DNA of 64,000 nucleotides from Leptasterias polaris (taxonomy: Eukaryota; Echinodermata; Asteroidea; Forcipulatida; Asteriidae). A program made the position numbers and the translations under genes. Under the pieces are notes generated by a model. It was not told the origin of the DNA. It did not search any database and worked only from the letters and a program-made list of their open reading frames with translations. This document shows positions 32,216 through 44,590 of this stretch, piece after piece. Within the stretch, counting starts at the first letter, position 1; each line of letters begins with the position of its first letter. The stretch is taken from NCBI GenBank assembly GCA_037783415.1, contig JAZGTN010000212.1:744001-808000 (forward strand). Direction: 5' to 3'.

Positions 32216-34472
32216 TAAGTGTCCTATGATGATGATTTTACTGTTCCCAAAAGCTCCATAAAATCTATAATTCCAGGGGTTACTAAAAAAGTGAAAATGC
32301 CATCATTACAGCATACCTCCTCTCCTGACATTCACGCCCTTGTTTCTGACCTTTTTTCAGCGATGACTCTCACCCCTACAGAAGTTAATTGTAGAAGCCC
32401 CGTCAGTTGATGCAGTGCATAAAGTTTGTTTGATCCACCATAGATGTTTGATTTACATGTACCATGGAGGAAAGAGCTGATATCTACCACACAGTGCAGT
32501 ATTGTAAATTTTCCCATGTGCTGAATTATTATTTTAAGTGCTGATGATCATGCACATAATGGAACCAGACTATTTTCGCTTCTTTAAGCCTCAGGCCATG
32601 TCGCTAAGGGTGTTGCTATGGGTATCCCATACTTCAGTGCCTATTCACATGATGATCAATCCACAGTCCCAGCCAGTGTTTTTTATGGAAGATAAACAAG
32701 ATGGCCGACAAGAATCAATTGGCAGATGAAACCAAAGACTGGGACCCCGCTTATATCCTGTAAATAATAGTTACAGGTTCTGTATGTACCAGTCTACAAA
32801 GTTTATACTGTCAAAAAAGTTGATACCGAAGTGACAAAGTAACTGTTGCAAGTATACACTTACTTTCCACGTTTCATTGAAATACATGTAAATTATTAAT
32901 TGTCTGAGACCTTTTTCTGTGTCAAGAGGGGGGGGGGCGTGACGAGACAAACAAAGGGGTAGATCCCCGCCTTATTTTCAAAGAACTTACGTTTTTTTTG
33001 TGTACGACGTCACCTCTGTTAGCAACTGTGCTATCATTGTGTGTTATGATCTCCCACGTTCGCGGTCGGCACAATAGCCCGTCAACAAATAGCAACAATA
33101 GTCCCAAACAATTGCCCTGTGTATTCCGAACGAGTGGGCGACCAGCCCTCTAAAATCGGATATCCCTCGAAAAAAACCTGCTGTGTTAGTAAACTCCAAA
33201 ATTGCGGGTTGTTGGGTTGTTACCCGGGCACTCTAGGTTCAACCCTGCATGGGTATGAATCCTACCTAGTTACTTGATGAAAGTACAATGCCCCAAATTC
33301 AGCCCGTTGACAATGTAACCCAATAGATAAGTATTACCCACTGGTGATCCTTCACCGAACATTCCTTTCTTTAAAACCACCAGCGGCAGACAACAAAAGA
33401 TGCTGACTGCCTGGTTGGGTTCAGAGTGCTCGTATTCTAGGCTTCTTTTTGTTTTTGATTTATTTTTTTTCCCCCAGAGAGTTATAAATTGTGTATTGTT
33501 CATGTTTGATTTGTACTTTTTCCTAATCAGTTAATGGAAGTTGTGGATTGCTAATTTCCCCAAACTTTATTCTTGCGTATATGGTTTAGTAATTGTTGTC
33601 TTATAGTAAATGCTGTGCTTATCTTAGTGAAAAGAGCCGCTCTTATGTACTCTTAATATTTTAGTGATAACCTTTTTCAGGCCAAGTAAACATCATAGAT
33701 ATCGATTAATAAATATTTTACACTGAACAATTTTAGTTGTAGAGAGTTCAAGTAAAAAATGACATGCAATACACATAAAACTTTATCATCTTGCATCTGT
33801 GCAACAAAACATGTAAAATTGTTTGACACTCTTTTTTGTGGGACAGTTTCAACCAAACAACTAAAAGCTCAAATGAGACAAACTGAAATGTTCATGGAAA
33901 ACGTGTTTCCTGGGCTTCCTGCACTGCTGCTTCACCTTATGCAGCAGCCAGGGCAATCAGCTCGATATGGTACAGCTCAGCACGGCGGAAAACAAACAAA
34001 CACCGCTGAAACCAACTGCAACTCTTGGAACTTTAAGTTCGTCAAGATTGTCATATTCTTGACACCCACTTTCCTCTAAGTCATTTGACAATCCAGAAAA
34101 GTTGCTTGAAATGGAGACATCCTCAGAAAAACCTCAATATGATCTTCCCAAGATCCATTCCGAGATGTCTGACTAGGCCATGATCATTCAGTTTGTTGTC
34201 TTGTCATTCCTGACAGCAAGACTAAAGAACTAGATGTATCTTTTTCACTTATTCACACTGAAGAAAGAATACATATAATTCTGAAAGCAAATTGGTATGA
34301 ATCTGAATTTGGTTACCTCAATGAGTAGGTTGGAAAATCATTGCGCGATATGCACACGTATTGGTTGCCTACGCACACTACCTGGGAAGTTTAAGCCCCC
34401 ACACCAACAGGTTTGCTTGCATATAAAGAGATTTAGTTTATGCATATAAAGCATATAAAGAGATTTTGGTTA
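32216..34472. other. Intergenic stretch; no gene seen
   Basis: There is a fragment of the 'ggaaccagactatttt' dispersed repeat at 32560-32640 and a poly-G run near 32928. Direct repeats of GCATATAAAGAGATTT at about 34420 and 34449 lie just before the SINE at 34473. No coding exon was recognised. Confidence 0.5.
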
Positions 34473-34910
34473 GTGTCGTGGCCGAGCGGATAAGAGCACC
34501 GGACTCAAGCTCTGGTGTTTCTGTTCAGCAGAGTGTGGGTTCGAGTCCCGGTCGTGACACTTGTGTCCTTATTAAGCAAGACACTTAACCATTATTGCTT
34601 CGTCCTTCGGATGGGACGTAAAGCCGTTGGTCCCGTGTGTTGTGTAATGCACGTAAAGAACCCAGTGCACTTATCAAAAAGAGAAGGGGTTTGCCCCGGT
34701 GTTCCTGGTTTGATCGGCTGCATATTGCGCCACAGCACCTTGTAAACCATTACATGGTGCTATGTAAAGAAATAGGCCTCAAAATTCAAAAAGTAGCTCC
34801 ACATATATACCTTGCAGGAAAATATTGACTGTTGAAGCGCCTTGAGCGTCACTGAGTGACAGATATGAGCACTATATAAGAAGCCATTATTATTATTATT
34901 ATTATTATAT
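34473..34910 (+). mobile_element. tRNA-Leu-like SINE, family 1, full-length copy with (ATT)n tail
   Basis: The head TGTCGTGGCCGAGCGGATAA, then CCGGACTCAAGCTCTGGTG, then GGTTCGAGTCCCGGTCGTGA folds like a tRNA. Acceptor TGTCGTG pairs with CGTGACA (two G-U pairs), and the anticodon position reads CAA (Leu). The ~350-bp body ends GAGCACTATATAAGAAGCC followed by ATT repeats. The 3' end resembles that of the LINE at 52515-52990, as expected for a SINE mobilised by that LINE. Confidence 0.85.
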
Positions 34911-35553
34911 ACGGGGATTAAGTTCTTAAAATGACAAACCCGTGAATAAGCCCTCGCTTTGATCTTCTTCATGAGAAATGCCGCTATTTTCTACAAAGAC
35001 TTGGGTGTACTTACCTTGGTTATTACATAGCCACATTGGCAGTCAGCACGCACGAATTAGCCTTAGGTTATCCCTTTTTCCCGAGTAACAAATGGAGATT
35101 GTATGGAGCTCGATCCACTTGCATTATGTAAGCCTTACACAGTTGTGCAAATATTTTTCCTATGAAAAATGTGTCAGTATTAGTCTAACTAAAGATCCCG
35201 GCTCCAGCATTGAAAGGTCCCATCAACTCAGCTGACTCCTACCCAGGGCCAGCCAGTTTTGTTTACAGAAGACATATAATTTCAGGAACTCGTTTATCAT
35301 GCTTTAAACCCTGTCAACACTTCAACTCTCTTCTGAATGACTGCTAATACAAAACAAATTTCGAGATGACAAATTGCTGTTGCATCTATTGAAAGACTTT
35401 GCCATACTAAATATAGTGTCAGTTGTGGAACAGCCCCAAGTGGGGGCTGTACAGACTGCCCAGTTAGTATGTTTTCACATTTGCTTAGCAAGTTTAAATG
35501 CGGAAAGCAAAATTGAAAAAGGAAGTTAGTCTCAAAACTCTTCTTGCCATTTT

Positions 35554-35647
35554 GGCTGGTAACATGGTTTCTCTATCATGTAAAAGCAATTTGTGTCTGT
35601 GGCTGGTAACATGGTTTCTCTATCATGTAAAAGCAATTTGTGTCTGG
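35554..35647 (+). repeat. 47-bp perfect tandem duplication
   Basis: GGCTGGTAACATGGTTTCTC through AAGCAATTTGTGTCTG appears twice in succession (35554 and 35601) with no visible difference, inside a decayed 'gctggtaac' MITE-like block. Confidence 0.9.
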
Positions 35648-38089
35648 TGACCAGTCCCGCTAAGCTAGATTGTTCTGTGCTTATTTCTTAACTCACCTCT
35701 GTGATTTACTCGCGTTCCACTCTCACAAATATCCAACACACATGGTAACTCAACAACCGAACTGTTGGGACTCTGGTTAATATGGTGGTATGCCTGATCC
35801 CATGCATTGGTTTACTGGTGCAGTCTTCTATCCGACAAAATTTGCAGTTAGATTTTTGAAGGGTTGTAGTTTCGTAGAGTTTGAAAGAGCTTTGTGAGAG
35901 TTGTCCTTGCTCTAAGAAATACTTGTAAGTCTCAGGTCTCAGGTCAGGGAGAGTCTGTATGGCTCTCGTTTATCTTGTAAGGCCTCTCATCGCCTTCTAG
36001 TACTTGTTCACCTCATCAAGTGATCAGTGTTTACAACTAGTTCATCACCGATCATTCACAGGACTCTTGAGTTTGTCAACATCCCATTCAATCATTTTTG
36101 CACCCACCTACTTTTGTTTCGCTTCTTCTTCACTGAAAGAGCCATGAGCTTGTCAAGCCAATTAGAGGTACAGGCATGAAACCTGATTGGTTAATCAAGT
36201 TAAATGATGGTTCTCAGATCCGTGACAAAACACTAACTGTTATTTGATGTTTTGTGGAGATCACAACCTACTAATTTGATGAAATCTTCACAGGTTGGTT
36301 GACTGATATGTTTGTGGCAGACTAGAGAGAGTTGGAAAGAACATATCTTTCCAAAAACTAAGAAGGCCTGATACGTCATGGAGTTGCCTCCATGCCCCTG
36401 GCATTGCCTTAGTGCCCCATGACTGTTCCAGTACTAAGGGGCCATTCAGAATTATCAATATTTAAAAAATTTGAACCACCCACCCACCCACCCCAAATTT
36501 TAAATACTGACAGACTATACCCTATACAATGAAGAACAAAGTAATGCCTCAAATGAAGTGTGGATACAATGTATGTTAGATCAATGCTCTTCCCCATCAG
36601 GCATGGGGGTTGGCTATTGACAAACAAGGTTGACCGATAACAATGGACAGCACACACCCACCAGACATGACAGATGATCTGGATGGGGCAGCTGGGTATT
36701 TTTCCCCTTAAACATTTGTTTCCCCCCCCCCCCCCCCCTATTAATTTGATTGTAAACTGAATTTTGACTTTCTGTTATTTCTTTTGACCCACCCAACCAT
36801 ATATTTGAAAAAAAAAAAAAATTAAATTAAACATTGATTATTCTGAGTGGCACCTAAGAACTTTAAATTGTTCTTATAGATGTGCCTTTTTGCTATAAAG
36901 GAAAAAATACCTTAGAACATTAAAGTAAATGTACACGTATGGTTTGAAAAGCACCATATACACCATTATTACCACACTGTTCTTTAAGCCCTAAGCATAC
37001 TACTTAATAGGAGTATGCAGCAACCTAAGGGTTGCACCATGCATTCACTTCAACAATCTTTACCCTCGCAGGTACCCATTTATTCATGGGTGGTGAGAAA
37101 CAATTATATGTTTGCTAAAGGACACAAACTAATACGGGCAAACACAAGTATAGACTTCATTGTGCGTACAATTAGATGGTATTTAATGACAGTGAATTCA
37201 TAGATAAGTCCTGCATTGTTCAGATGAACACATCTTCAAGCCAACAGACCGGAAGCCTCCTTCTACATTCTGGTGCTGTACAGGAAGTCCTAAATACACA
37301 CACAATTAGCTGTGATTTACAGGTGCAAGTGCGTGGATAGACAGCAGTTCCCATTGGTATTGTAAGCCGTTTGGTTAAGCACCAGTTCGAATAGCACCAC
37401 ATTGATTAATTGTCCCCAGTTGGCTTCTCAAATCAAGCTCCTCTAAGCAAGTAGCGTGATTTCAAGTTTGAAGAGTCTTAAAATACTACGGTAATAACTC
37501 ATGTGTGGAATGTGGACAAGGCGAGGGGACTTTCACAGAAGCATTTATGATGTGTTAGGCACATCACAGGTGTGTCGCTAAAAAAGGCTGTTGATCCGAG
37601 GTTATGAAACGACAGGTACGTAGGCATCTTAATACCAACGGATGTTGTTTTTGTTGGGCATTATTGTAACACGGCACAGCAATGAGAATGTAAGCATGTT
37701 GTCAACATACTTTATTTTGGAATGAACTTGCGGTGAAATGTTTGCGTGCCATTTCATCATGGTTTTGCGGAGTTAAACTTTTGAACTCGAATGTTTTTTG
37801 AATTTGTGTAAAGTGAAAGATCAAGGACAACTTCACTGATAAAGAGATAACTTTTAGGGAATAAAGACGTGTGCGTAATTGCCACATGTGCAAGTCTAAC
37901 TGTTACACTAGTGTTGTTGTAATTTGCATGGAAGGCAGGGTTGTAGGAAGAGGGTAAAATGGAAGCAATTTGTTGAATTGCCGACTAACTGCATTCTCCA
38001 CTATTTAAAGCACGGAGCCGCGCTGTATTCAAAACACCCCTTAAATTGACCTCCATTGCTGAGGTGAAACAATGGAAATATCTACGCGC

Positions 38090-38150
38090 CGTGCACAACT
38101 CTCAACCAATGATAGGTCTTTATTGACTTCAGAAAGGGCGCTGTTGATGT
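38090..38150 (+). repeat. Dispersed repeat containing 'gcacaactctcaaccaatga', copy 2
   Basis: It matches the minus strand of 25290-25490 (CAATGATAGGTCTT..TTGAC.TCAG..AGGGCGCTGTT). Confidence 0.5.
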
Positions 38151-38233
38151 AAGTCCCTACCTGTTTACATGGGTTTGTCCTCTCGCATCTAAAAACCCAT
38201 TATTTGATTATTGAGTTTCAGTGCCTATATTAT

Positions 38234-38520
38234 TACATGGAAGTCCCTCCCAGGCTCCCACATCTAAAACGTGATAACTTCTTAATCATTTTCTACTTTT
38301 ACGGTGATTTTATGTTAGCTTTTTGCGATGATATTCCCTTTTGAAGAGCTAATGGGTTTCCATCATTTTATAATTGAGTTGTTTGCGTATATAGTTACAT
38401 GGAATTCCCTCCCACATCTAAAACGTGATAACTTCTTAATCATTTTCTACTTATACGGTGATTTTATGTTTAGCCTTTTGCGATGATATTCCCTTTTGAT
38501 GAGCTGTTGGGTTTCCATTA
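38234..38520 (+). repeat. ~160-bp tandem duplication
   Basis: Two copies start ACATGGAAGTCCCTCCC (38234) and ACATGGAATTCCCTCCC (38397). They share 'cacatctaaaacgtgataac', 'ttcttaatcattttctactt' and 'gatgatattcccttttga'. Divergence is about 5-8% by eye. Non-coding. Confidence 0.85.
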
Positions 38521-38554
38521 CCAGATAGGAAGAAAGCTTGATGTGTGCTCAGTG

Positions 38555-38703
38555 CTGACCTGAAATTTCACTTATGGAAGGGCAAGAATCTTTTCATTTT
38601 AAGGGCACTGCCATTGGAAAAGTCTATGGGAAGGGGCACCAAGGCCAAGAACAAGGTCAACAGAGGCCATAGCCTCCATAGATTTGGTGTAATTTCAGGC
38701 CTG
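38555..38703 (+). mobile_element. 'aggcctggaat' MITE-like repeat, copy 3
   Basis: Internal blocks 'ttaagggcactgccattgga', 'aagtctatgggaaggggcac', 'caaggccaagaacaagg' and 'aggccatagcctcca' end in 'aatttcaggcctg'. The start is 'gacctgaaatttcac', roughly inverse to the end. Confidence 0.65.
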
Positions 38704-40822
38704 TCAGTGATTAGTTTGGACTTGTCATAAGGGAACCTCATAAAAATGACTTCAGATAATGCTGTGATTTTATTTGTACTAATTTTTCGTGTTGATTTTT
38801 ATGCAAATCTTTAGAGACGTTTAGAGGCACTGTTGTTTGTCAAGTTGATAGAAATGATTAGTTCTGAATATCTTAATCCATGACATTTCCAAGGACTTTT
38901 CTCAAATTTATTAGCGTTTAGTCAGCCATCAGAAATAAATTGATTTAAATCCAGGACTTCATACCCTGTATGGATCCGACCCACTAAAAATACGCTCTCC
39001 GAAAAAGTATGGGAAATTAACAATTACAAGCCGTGTTTATATTTAAACATTGGATGGTTGAGTGTTCAAAATGACCGCCCGTGAGCTAAAGCTACACCAT
39101 ACTGGGCAGTTCTGTTTCTCAAAAATAATCAAATCACAGGGTTTTGTGTGTGTGAATTTGATTCCTAAATTCCAACACATAGGGAAGAATGTTTGAGGAA
39201 CAGTACCTCCCCTAATCATCTTAGTTCATCCCAGGGGAGCGTCCGCTTTGTTCTTCCGCAAGAACAATAATCAGGGGGACGTTGGGCGGTCCGTGGAGTG
39301 AATGCAGAGGGTCTCATTGAGAGAAGAATGACCCACGACGTGAACCCAATGACTTCCTGTCAAGAATCCATTCTCAGATCACGGTCCAATTTCACCGAGC
39401 TCTTGTGTCAAAAACTTGCTAAGCACCAGTTTCCACTTTGAGGACAACTTTTGCTTAGCAGTATTGATCAGGGTACCACCTAAATTATACCTGATAAGTA
39501 TGGGACTTCAGCTGGTAATCATTGAATCTGGCTTATTTTTTTCCTGCTGAGTGAGTTGTCATGCTTTGTGGCTTTTTTAACTAGCTTGTCCCCAGGTCAA
39601 CTGTCCAGTGGAATCATTTAGCATAATAACCTGGAATGTCACTTTGTCATGGTATTTTTCTGTGGGGGTTTATTGGTGCCAAGAGCACAATGGAAATATG
39701 TAATAAATTTTGTGTACAAACAAGAAAATTGGCAACAGGTTTTTGGGGCTGATTAACAACTTGACCCTTAATTTGCGAGCAATTTAGACTGCCCTACCTC
39801 CACCTGTGGATGCTAATTTAGAATTCATTATCACCATCAATGGTGCAGATCTTGCAAAGTGTAAATGTACAAGGCCTGGTGGCTTTAGAAAAAAAAAGTG
39901 AAAAAATTGTTTTTCATTTACTATCAATAACAAAAATGTATAAAGAAAACGTTAGCTGTAGACATTTTGAACTGTTGGAATTGTGCGGTATTTTAGGTTT
40001 GTGTAATGTTGAGTACAATCACATGCCCGATGTTTCTTCCCTTTTGGAAGAACAAGGCAGTACTTCTTAAAAGTGGGCACATCAATGAGGTAAATGTATT
40101 CTATTTCTACTGAAACATTTCAAGGTGCACCAGTCAAGGAGAAATTACAGGGAACGATTTCTCTTCATTTATAGAAGAGGGCCTCAATTGGGGTATATAA
40201 AGATATCTTAATCAGGACAGTTTCTGTCCTAACAATCATCTGATACCTCCTTATTTGTAGAAGAGGGCCTCAATTGGGGTATAAAAAGATATCTTAATCA
40301 GGACAGTTTCTGTCCTAACAATCATCTGATACCTCCTTATTTATAGAAGAGGGCCTCAATTGGGGTATATAAAGATATCTTAATCAGGACAGTTTCTGTC
40401 CTAACCATCATCTGATACCTCCTTATTTGTATAAGAGGGTCTCAATTGGTGGTATATAAAGATATCTTAATCAGGACAGTTTCTGTCCTAACCATCCTCT
40501 GATCCTTATCTATAGAAGAGGGTCCTAGCTGGGGTACACAGAATATTCAAGTAAGTTAAGATAGTTTATGTCATAACCACCCAACACTGCATAGTAAAAT
40601 ACTTAGACTGAACATGATTTTTGCACACAGAATACTAATATTGAGTAGCCACTGATGCAACTTGCATAGCGTTTTGCTTTGCTATACAAGGGAAATCGTT
40701 CACTGAATTACATAAGTTACATCAACTCGCAGTACTTTTGACCGCGTAAGGGTGTGTTTGAAACAAACTTACATAATGCAAAACGAGTAAAACAACCTGG
40801 TTTTTTTCCATTGCTGTTGTTA

Positions 40823-40907
40823 TACATACATACATACATACATACATATAAGCATTTATATCAGGCGCCTTTTTCCTAAGGTTACAAAGCGCCTACAGAA
40901 GATGCGA

Positions 40908-40938
<31 letters not shown>
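40823..40938. repeat. (CATA)n and (ATT)n microsatellites in the foldback centre
   Basis: CATA repeats (about 40823-40851) precede a GCGCC-bounded block, 'caggcgcctttttcctaagg' to 'aaagcgcctacag', and an ATT run (about 40910-40938). The order resembles the (ATT)n-tailed 3' end of the local LINE and SINE families. Confidence 0.7.
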
Positions 40939-40940
<2 letters not shown>

Positions 40941-41413
40941 TTTTGCCATTGATACAAGAAAACAACATACAAGCAGTCAAAATAAGATACAAATGAAACT
41001 GTGATGCAAGGAAATTAGCCGTTGAAAGCCCCCCTCATGCGGTCAAAAATATGGTCAATTAAATTTACTAAGAAACTGATGTTATATCATTGCACCGTTT
41101 CATTGAAAACATCAGCACCTACACACATGTACGTACTGCAATGAATTTTTCGCACACAATATTTTCCCAACGTACTCTTCCAAAAGCCGAGTTGAACTGT
41201 CCCTTTAAAAATACACCTGTATACATAAGAAGCGTCTATCAAATGTGGCAATCATATCTATGTACATATTTACCATAAAAAGAAAGAAAAAAAACCCACT
41301 TTACATTATTGCAATACCTTTCTTTTGTGGCTATCATTCTTATGTGTGTTGTCAGTGGACTCCCATGTCTTTTTTGAATGACACTTTCCTGAACTTGAGT
41401 TTTATGTGTGCAA

Positions 41414-41505
41414 GTGTACTAACACATAACTGTCAATTGTCACAACTGGATGGTAGAAAAAGCACATAACTGTCAATTGTGACAACTGGATGGTAGAAAA
41501 AGTGC
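41414..41505 (+). repeat. ~45-bp tandem duplication in the foldback centre
   Basis: GCACATAACTGTCAATTGTG and ACAACTGGATGGTAGAAAAAG occur twice in succession, with one or two differences. TGTCAATTGTGACA is itself a near-palindrome. Confidence 0.85.
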
Positions 41506-42425
41506 ATGAAATCTGGGGGGGGGGGGGTAGTTTTCCCCCAAAAGTGTGGGCGTTGATTTACTTGAATGTAAACCACAATTGGGAGTTTTTCCCCCCTTTT
41601 CTACTCCTTCTTTTAGCAAGGATGACTCAAGAAGTGTATCAGGACATAATTTCCCCCTCATAAGATAAACTATCCCAAATGGGGTATACTTCTACCCTGA
41701 TAAGAACCCTCCTACAATGAGGGTATTATTGGCTCCAAGGTGGGAAAGCTTTACGGTTTAACAGCACTTTCTGTGATAGCAGCGCATGTTTAATCACCAA
41801 AACTATCCCAAATGGGAGACTTAAAACCCAGATTTTGACCCTCATTTACAATGAGGAGGCATTGTTGGGTGGTTATGACAGAAACTATCTTAACTTACTT
41901 GGATATTCTGTGTACCCCGGCTAGGACCCTCCCTCTTCTATAGATAAGGAGGTATCAGATGATTGTTAGGACAGAAACTGTCCCCGATCAAGATATCTTT
42001 ATATCCCCCAATTGAGACTCTCTTCTATAAATAAGGAGGTATCTGAGGATGGTTAGGACATAAACTGTCCTGATTAAGATATCGTTATATACCCCAATTG
42101 AGACCCTGTTCTACAAATGAGGAGGTAGGTATCAGATGATGGTTAGGACAGAAACTGTTCCGATTAAGATATCTTTATATACTCCGATTGAGACCCTCTT
42201 CTGTAAATAAGGAGGTATCAGAGGATGGTTAGAACAGAAACTGTCCTGATTAAGATATCTTTATATACCCCCAATTCTGATTAAGATATCTTTATATACC
42301 CCCAATTGAGACCTTCTTTGGCCAATAAGGATTTAAATGTTATCTCTAATCATCTCTTTGATAATTGTACACTTGCTCCAATAACTACAATCACTGTACC
42401 ACCACCAGGCATTCCTTGTCAATAC

Positions 42426-42570
42426 TAGACTTGTGGACAAGTCGTTAAATGTCTGTCGCGGTGATAGCGGAACGGCTTTCTCGCAATATCCCGCGAGAGG
42501 GCTGCTCTGTGCGAGATTATTGCTCTCACGACTGGTCGCATTTACCGACTTGTGAAACCCGCTGGCGGTT
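42426..42570 (+). mobile_element. Hairpin MITE 'tagacttgt', copy A
   Basis: It runs from TAGACTTGTGGACAAGTCGT to CGACTTGTGAAACCCGCTGG and CGGTT, with internal inverted repeats ACAAGTCGTTAA / TTACCGACTTGT enclosing a CpG-rich centre (TCTCGCAATATCCCGCGAGA). Copy B lies inverted at 44591-44750. Confidence 0.7.
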
Positions 42571-43458
42571 TGTGCACGGCCTATGGCCACTTCAGCCGAA
42601 TTCGTACGGACGCATCTGATTGGTCAATTTCGTTATATCTATGAATATTCAAACTGTAGATGAATATTAAACATCAAATCCTGTACTGGATGGAGTTTTA
42701 TGTTGCTTTCCTTCCTCCATGCTTTGATCATGCACGATCAAAACCAAACACTGAGTGGTGAGAGTGATTGTGTTCATGAATATTTTGACACAAGAAAATA
42801 CGTATTCAAATTATGGGTACAACTTGTAAATAATTACAAAAAATCGAACGTAAGATTTTATTTCAGTGTTTGACAGTGCACAGCGTGTGGGGACATGACG
42901 TAAAACACACGGGCAAATCGTGTAGCTGCATGCCATGGCGCGCAGAGTTTCTCTCGGTGGGGCTCAGCATGACGAAACCCCTACCCTAGCATGCCAAGAG
43001 ATAGCTGTACCTGGAAGCTCATGAACATGTGGGAGGGGTTAGGGAGCCAGACCACCAACTACCTTGTCATTGCGGGTTTGTTAGTCGGTAAACCTCGCTG
43101 ATCGAATCCGCTGTTTTAAAATCGTTACGTTTCAATGTTCGGTGTACGTTCCTTTCCCCCGATTTGGAAATTAAATAAGATTTATGTCAATAAATAGGAA
43201 AACCACTCTTATATTGACGGTGCAATTAAGTTAAACAATTTGTGAGACAAAAACGAGCCCCCCCCCAAAAAAAAACAACACACAAAACCAGAGCCCCTGA
43301 AGGAACAGGTGAAAAATAAATTACAAATTAAAATGTGAAAAAATAATTCTCACTCTGAATTTCTTTTTCCACTCTCGACACACAAAATTCCAACAAAGTC
43401 ATTTCGTTTCCTCAAAATATTATATAATTCAATCAAAATATAATTTTGTCACATAAAA
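42571..43458. other. Spacer between MITE copy A and the minisatellite; nothing assigned
   Basis: No gene or defined repeat was seen. An A/C-rich run is at 43258-43280. Confidence 0.5.
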
Positions 43459-44070
43459 TTATATTTTTTTAAATTTGTAAACAAAGTTGTGTTTTTCTAG
43501 GTAGCAAAATAGATTTTTCCTAGAAAATACGTTTTTGTTCCCTCGAACACGCCTTCTCCACCCGAAATACGATTTTGTTACCCAGAAATATGCGTTTGTT
43601 CCCTGAAAGATACGCATTCGTTTCCTCGAAATATGATTTTGTTCGCACAAAATATAATTTTGTTCGCTCTAAATATGCTTTCGTTCAATAAAAATAATTT
43701 TTTCCACCGAAAGGAGATTTCTTTCCCTGAAAACAAGCTTTCGATTCATCAAAATACGACTTTGAATTAGTTGCCCGAAACATACTTTCATTCGTCCGAA
43801 ATATGCTTTCGTTCTATAAAAATATGAATTTTTTCCACCGAAAGGAGATTTCTTTCCCTAAAAACAAGCGTTTGTTTCATCAAAATACGACTTTGAATTA
43901 GTTGCCAGAAATATACGTTCATTCGTCCGAAATATGCTTTCGTTCCCTTAATATACGCTCTCGTTCCTTCGCAATGAGATTTTGTTCCCCAAAATTCCTC
44001 TTTCGTTCCCTTAAGATAGCTAGCTTTTGTTCCCTTAAGATAGCTTTCGAAGCCCTGTAGTCCAATCACA
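43459..44070. repeat. Higher-order minisatellite of ~25-bp 'aaatatgctttcgttcc' units
   Basis: Degenerate units alternate 'cgaaatatg.tttcgttcc' and 'aaaatacgattttgttcc'. A ~135-bp block (from 'atatgctttcgttcaataaa' through 'ccaccgaaaggagatttctt' to 'gactttgaattagttgcc') at about 43665-43800 is repeated at 43803-43935, giving a higher-order structure. On the minus strand it reads as degenerate YLKGTKAYF-like heptads with stops, so I do not consider it a protein gene. Confidence 0.75.
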
Positions 44071-44094
44071 CAAATTTGTTAAATTCCCTTGTGA

Positions 44095-44215
44095 GGGGCG
44101 ACTATGAGAGGGGACGAGTTTGTTGTCAGGGGGCGACTTTGCTAGGGGCGACTTTGTAGTTGGTGACTTTGTACATGTGTTTTTTGAAATTGGCGACTTT
44201 GCTAGGGGGGCGAGT
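44095..44215 (+). repeat. Short repeats of 'ggcgactttgctaggggg'
   Basis: Five or six units of GGCGACTTTGCTAGGGG or close variants occur (44096, 44140, 44152, 44166, 44196), loosely spaced. It directly follows the 25-bp minisatellite. Confidence 0.7.
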
Positions 44216-44590
44216 TGACTGGTTTCCGTGTCTGTTGTTTATACACACTTAATACACACAATCACTGTAGAACACATCGGGTTAAATGATTGGAGCGATC
44301 AGTAACTATTCACGGAAGGCATTATTTATTTTTATGAGGCAAAACACACATCTTAAACAATTATTATAATAATGAATTTTAAGATAAGTTTACTTTATTT
44401 CTTTAGTTACTAAATTAATGAAGGAGTTAACACCCACAAAACACACCCACAGATGTCTCAAGCGCAAGCATTCAGTACATTTACAGTAACTAAAATTACT
44501 ACTACCCTTAGATAAAATGGACTCGTCTTCATGATCGTTCCTACAGCAACCGTAATGTACACTGCGTCCGTACATGAATAAATGAATATG

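Larger units (their letters stand above)
34911..38233. other. Intergenic stretch; no gene seen
   Basis: It holds the 47-bp duplication at 35554, a single inverted unit of the 48.6-kb tandem repeat at 35757-35825, an 'aggcctgg' fragment at 36365-36435 and a poly-C run at 36721-36738. Open frames lack recognisable features. Confidence 0.5.
40171..42318. mobile_element. Foldback-type element with 86-bp tandem repeats in inverted arms
   Basis: The left arm (40171-40586) has units at 40172, 40258, 40344, 40430 and 40513 of about 86 bp (TAGAAGAGGGCCTCAATTGG, 'gatatcttaatcaggacagt', 'ttctgtcctaac', 'tctgatacctcctta'). The right arm (41873-42318) has the same units in opposite orientation, and both arms share an innermost variant unit (GGTCCTAGCTGGGGTACACA and GTTAAGATAGTTTATGTCAT). 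The ~1.29-kb centre has no recognisable transposase. Long inverted arms made of tandem repeats characterise foldback elements (sea urchin TU, Drosophila FB). Target duplications were not identified. Confidence 0.75.

Noticed and set aside
34473..34560. Functional tRNA-Leu(CAA) gene
   Set aside because: The tRNA-like fold is good, but it continues without a terminator into a ~350-bp SINE body with an (ATT)n tail shared by another copy at 31549.
43459..44069. Minus-strand frames reading YLKGTKAYFGGTK-like repeats
   Set aside because: The region is a degenerate minisatellite, and the frames are interrupted. There is no start context, splice signals or domain.
44095..44215. Regulatory operator-like cluster GGCGACTTTGCTAGGGG
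   Set aside because: Loosely spaced, degenerate direct repeats following a minisatellite, with no promoter or gene near; recorded as a repeat only.
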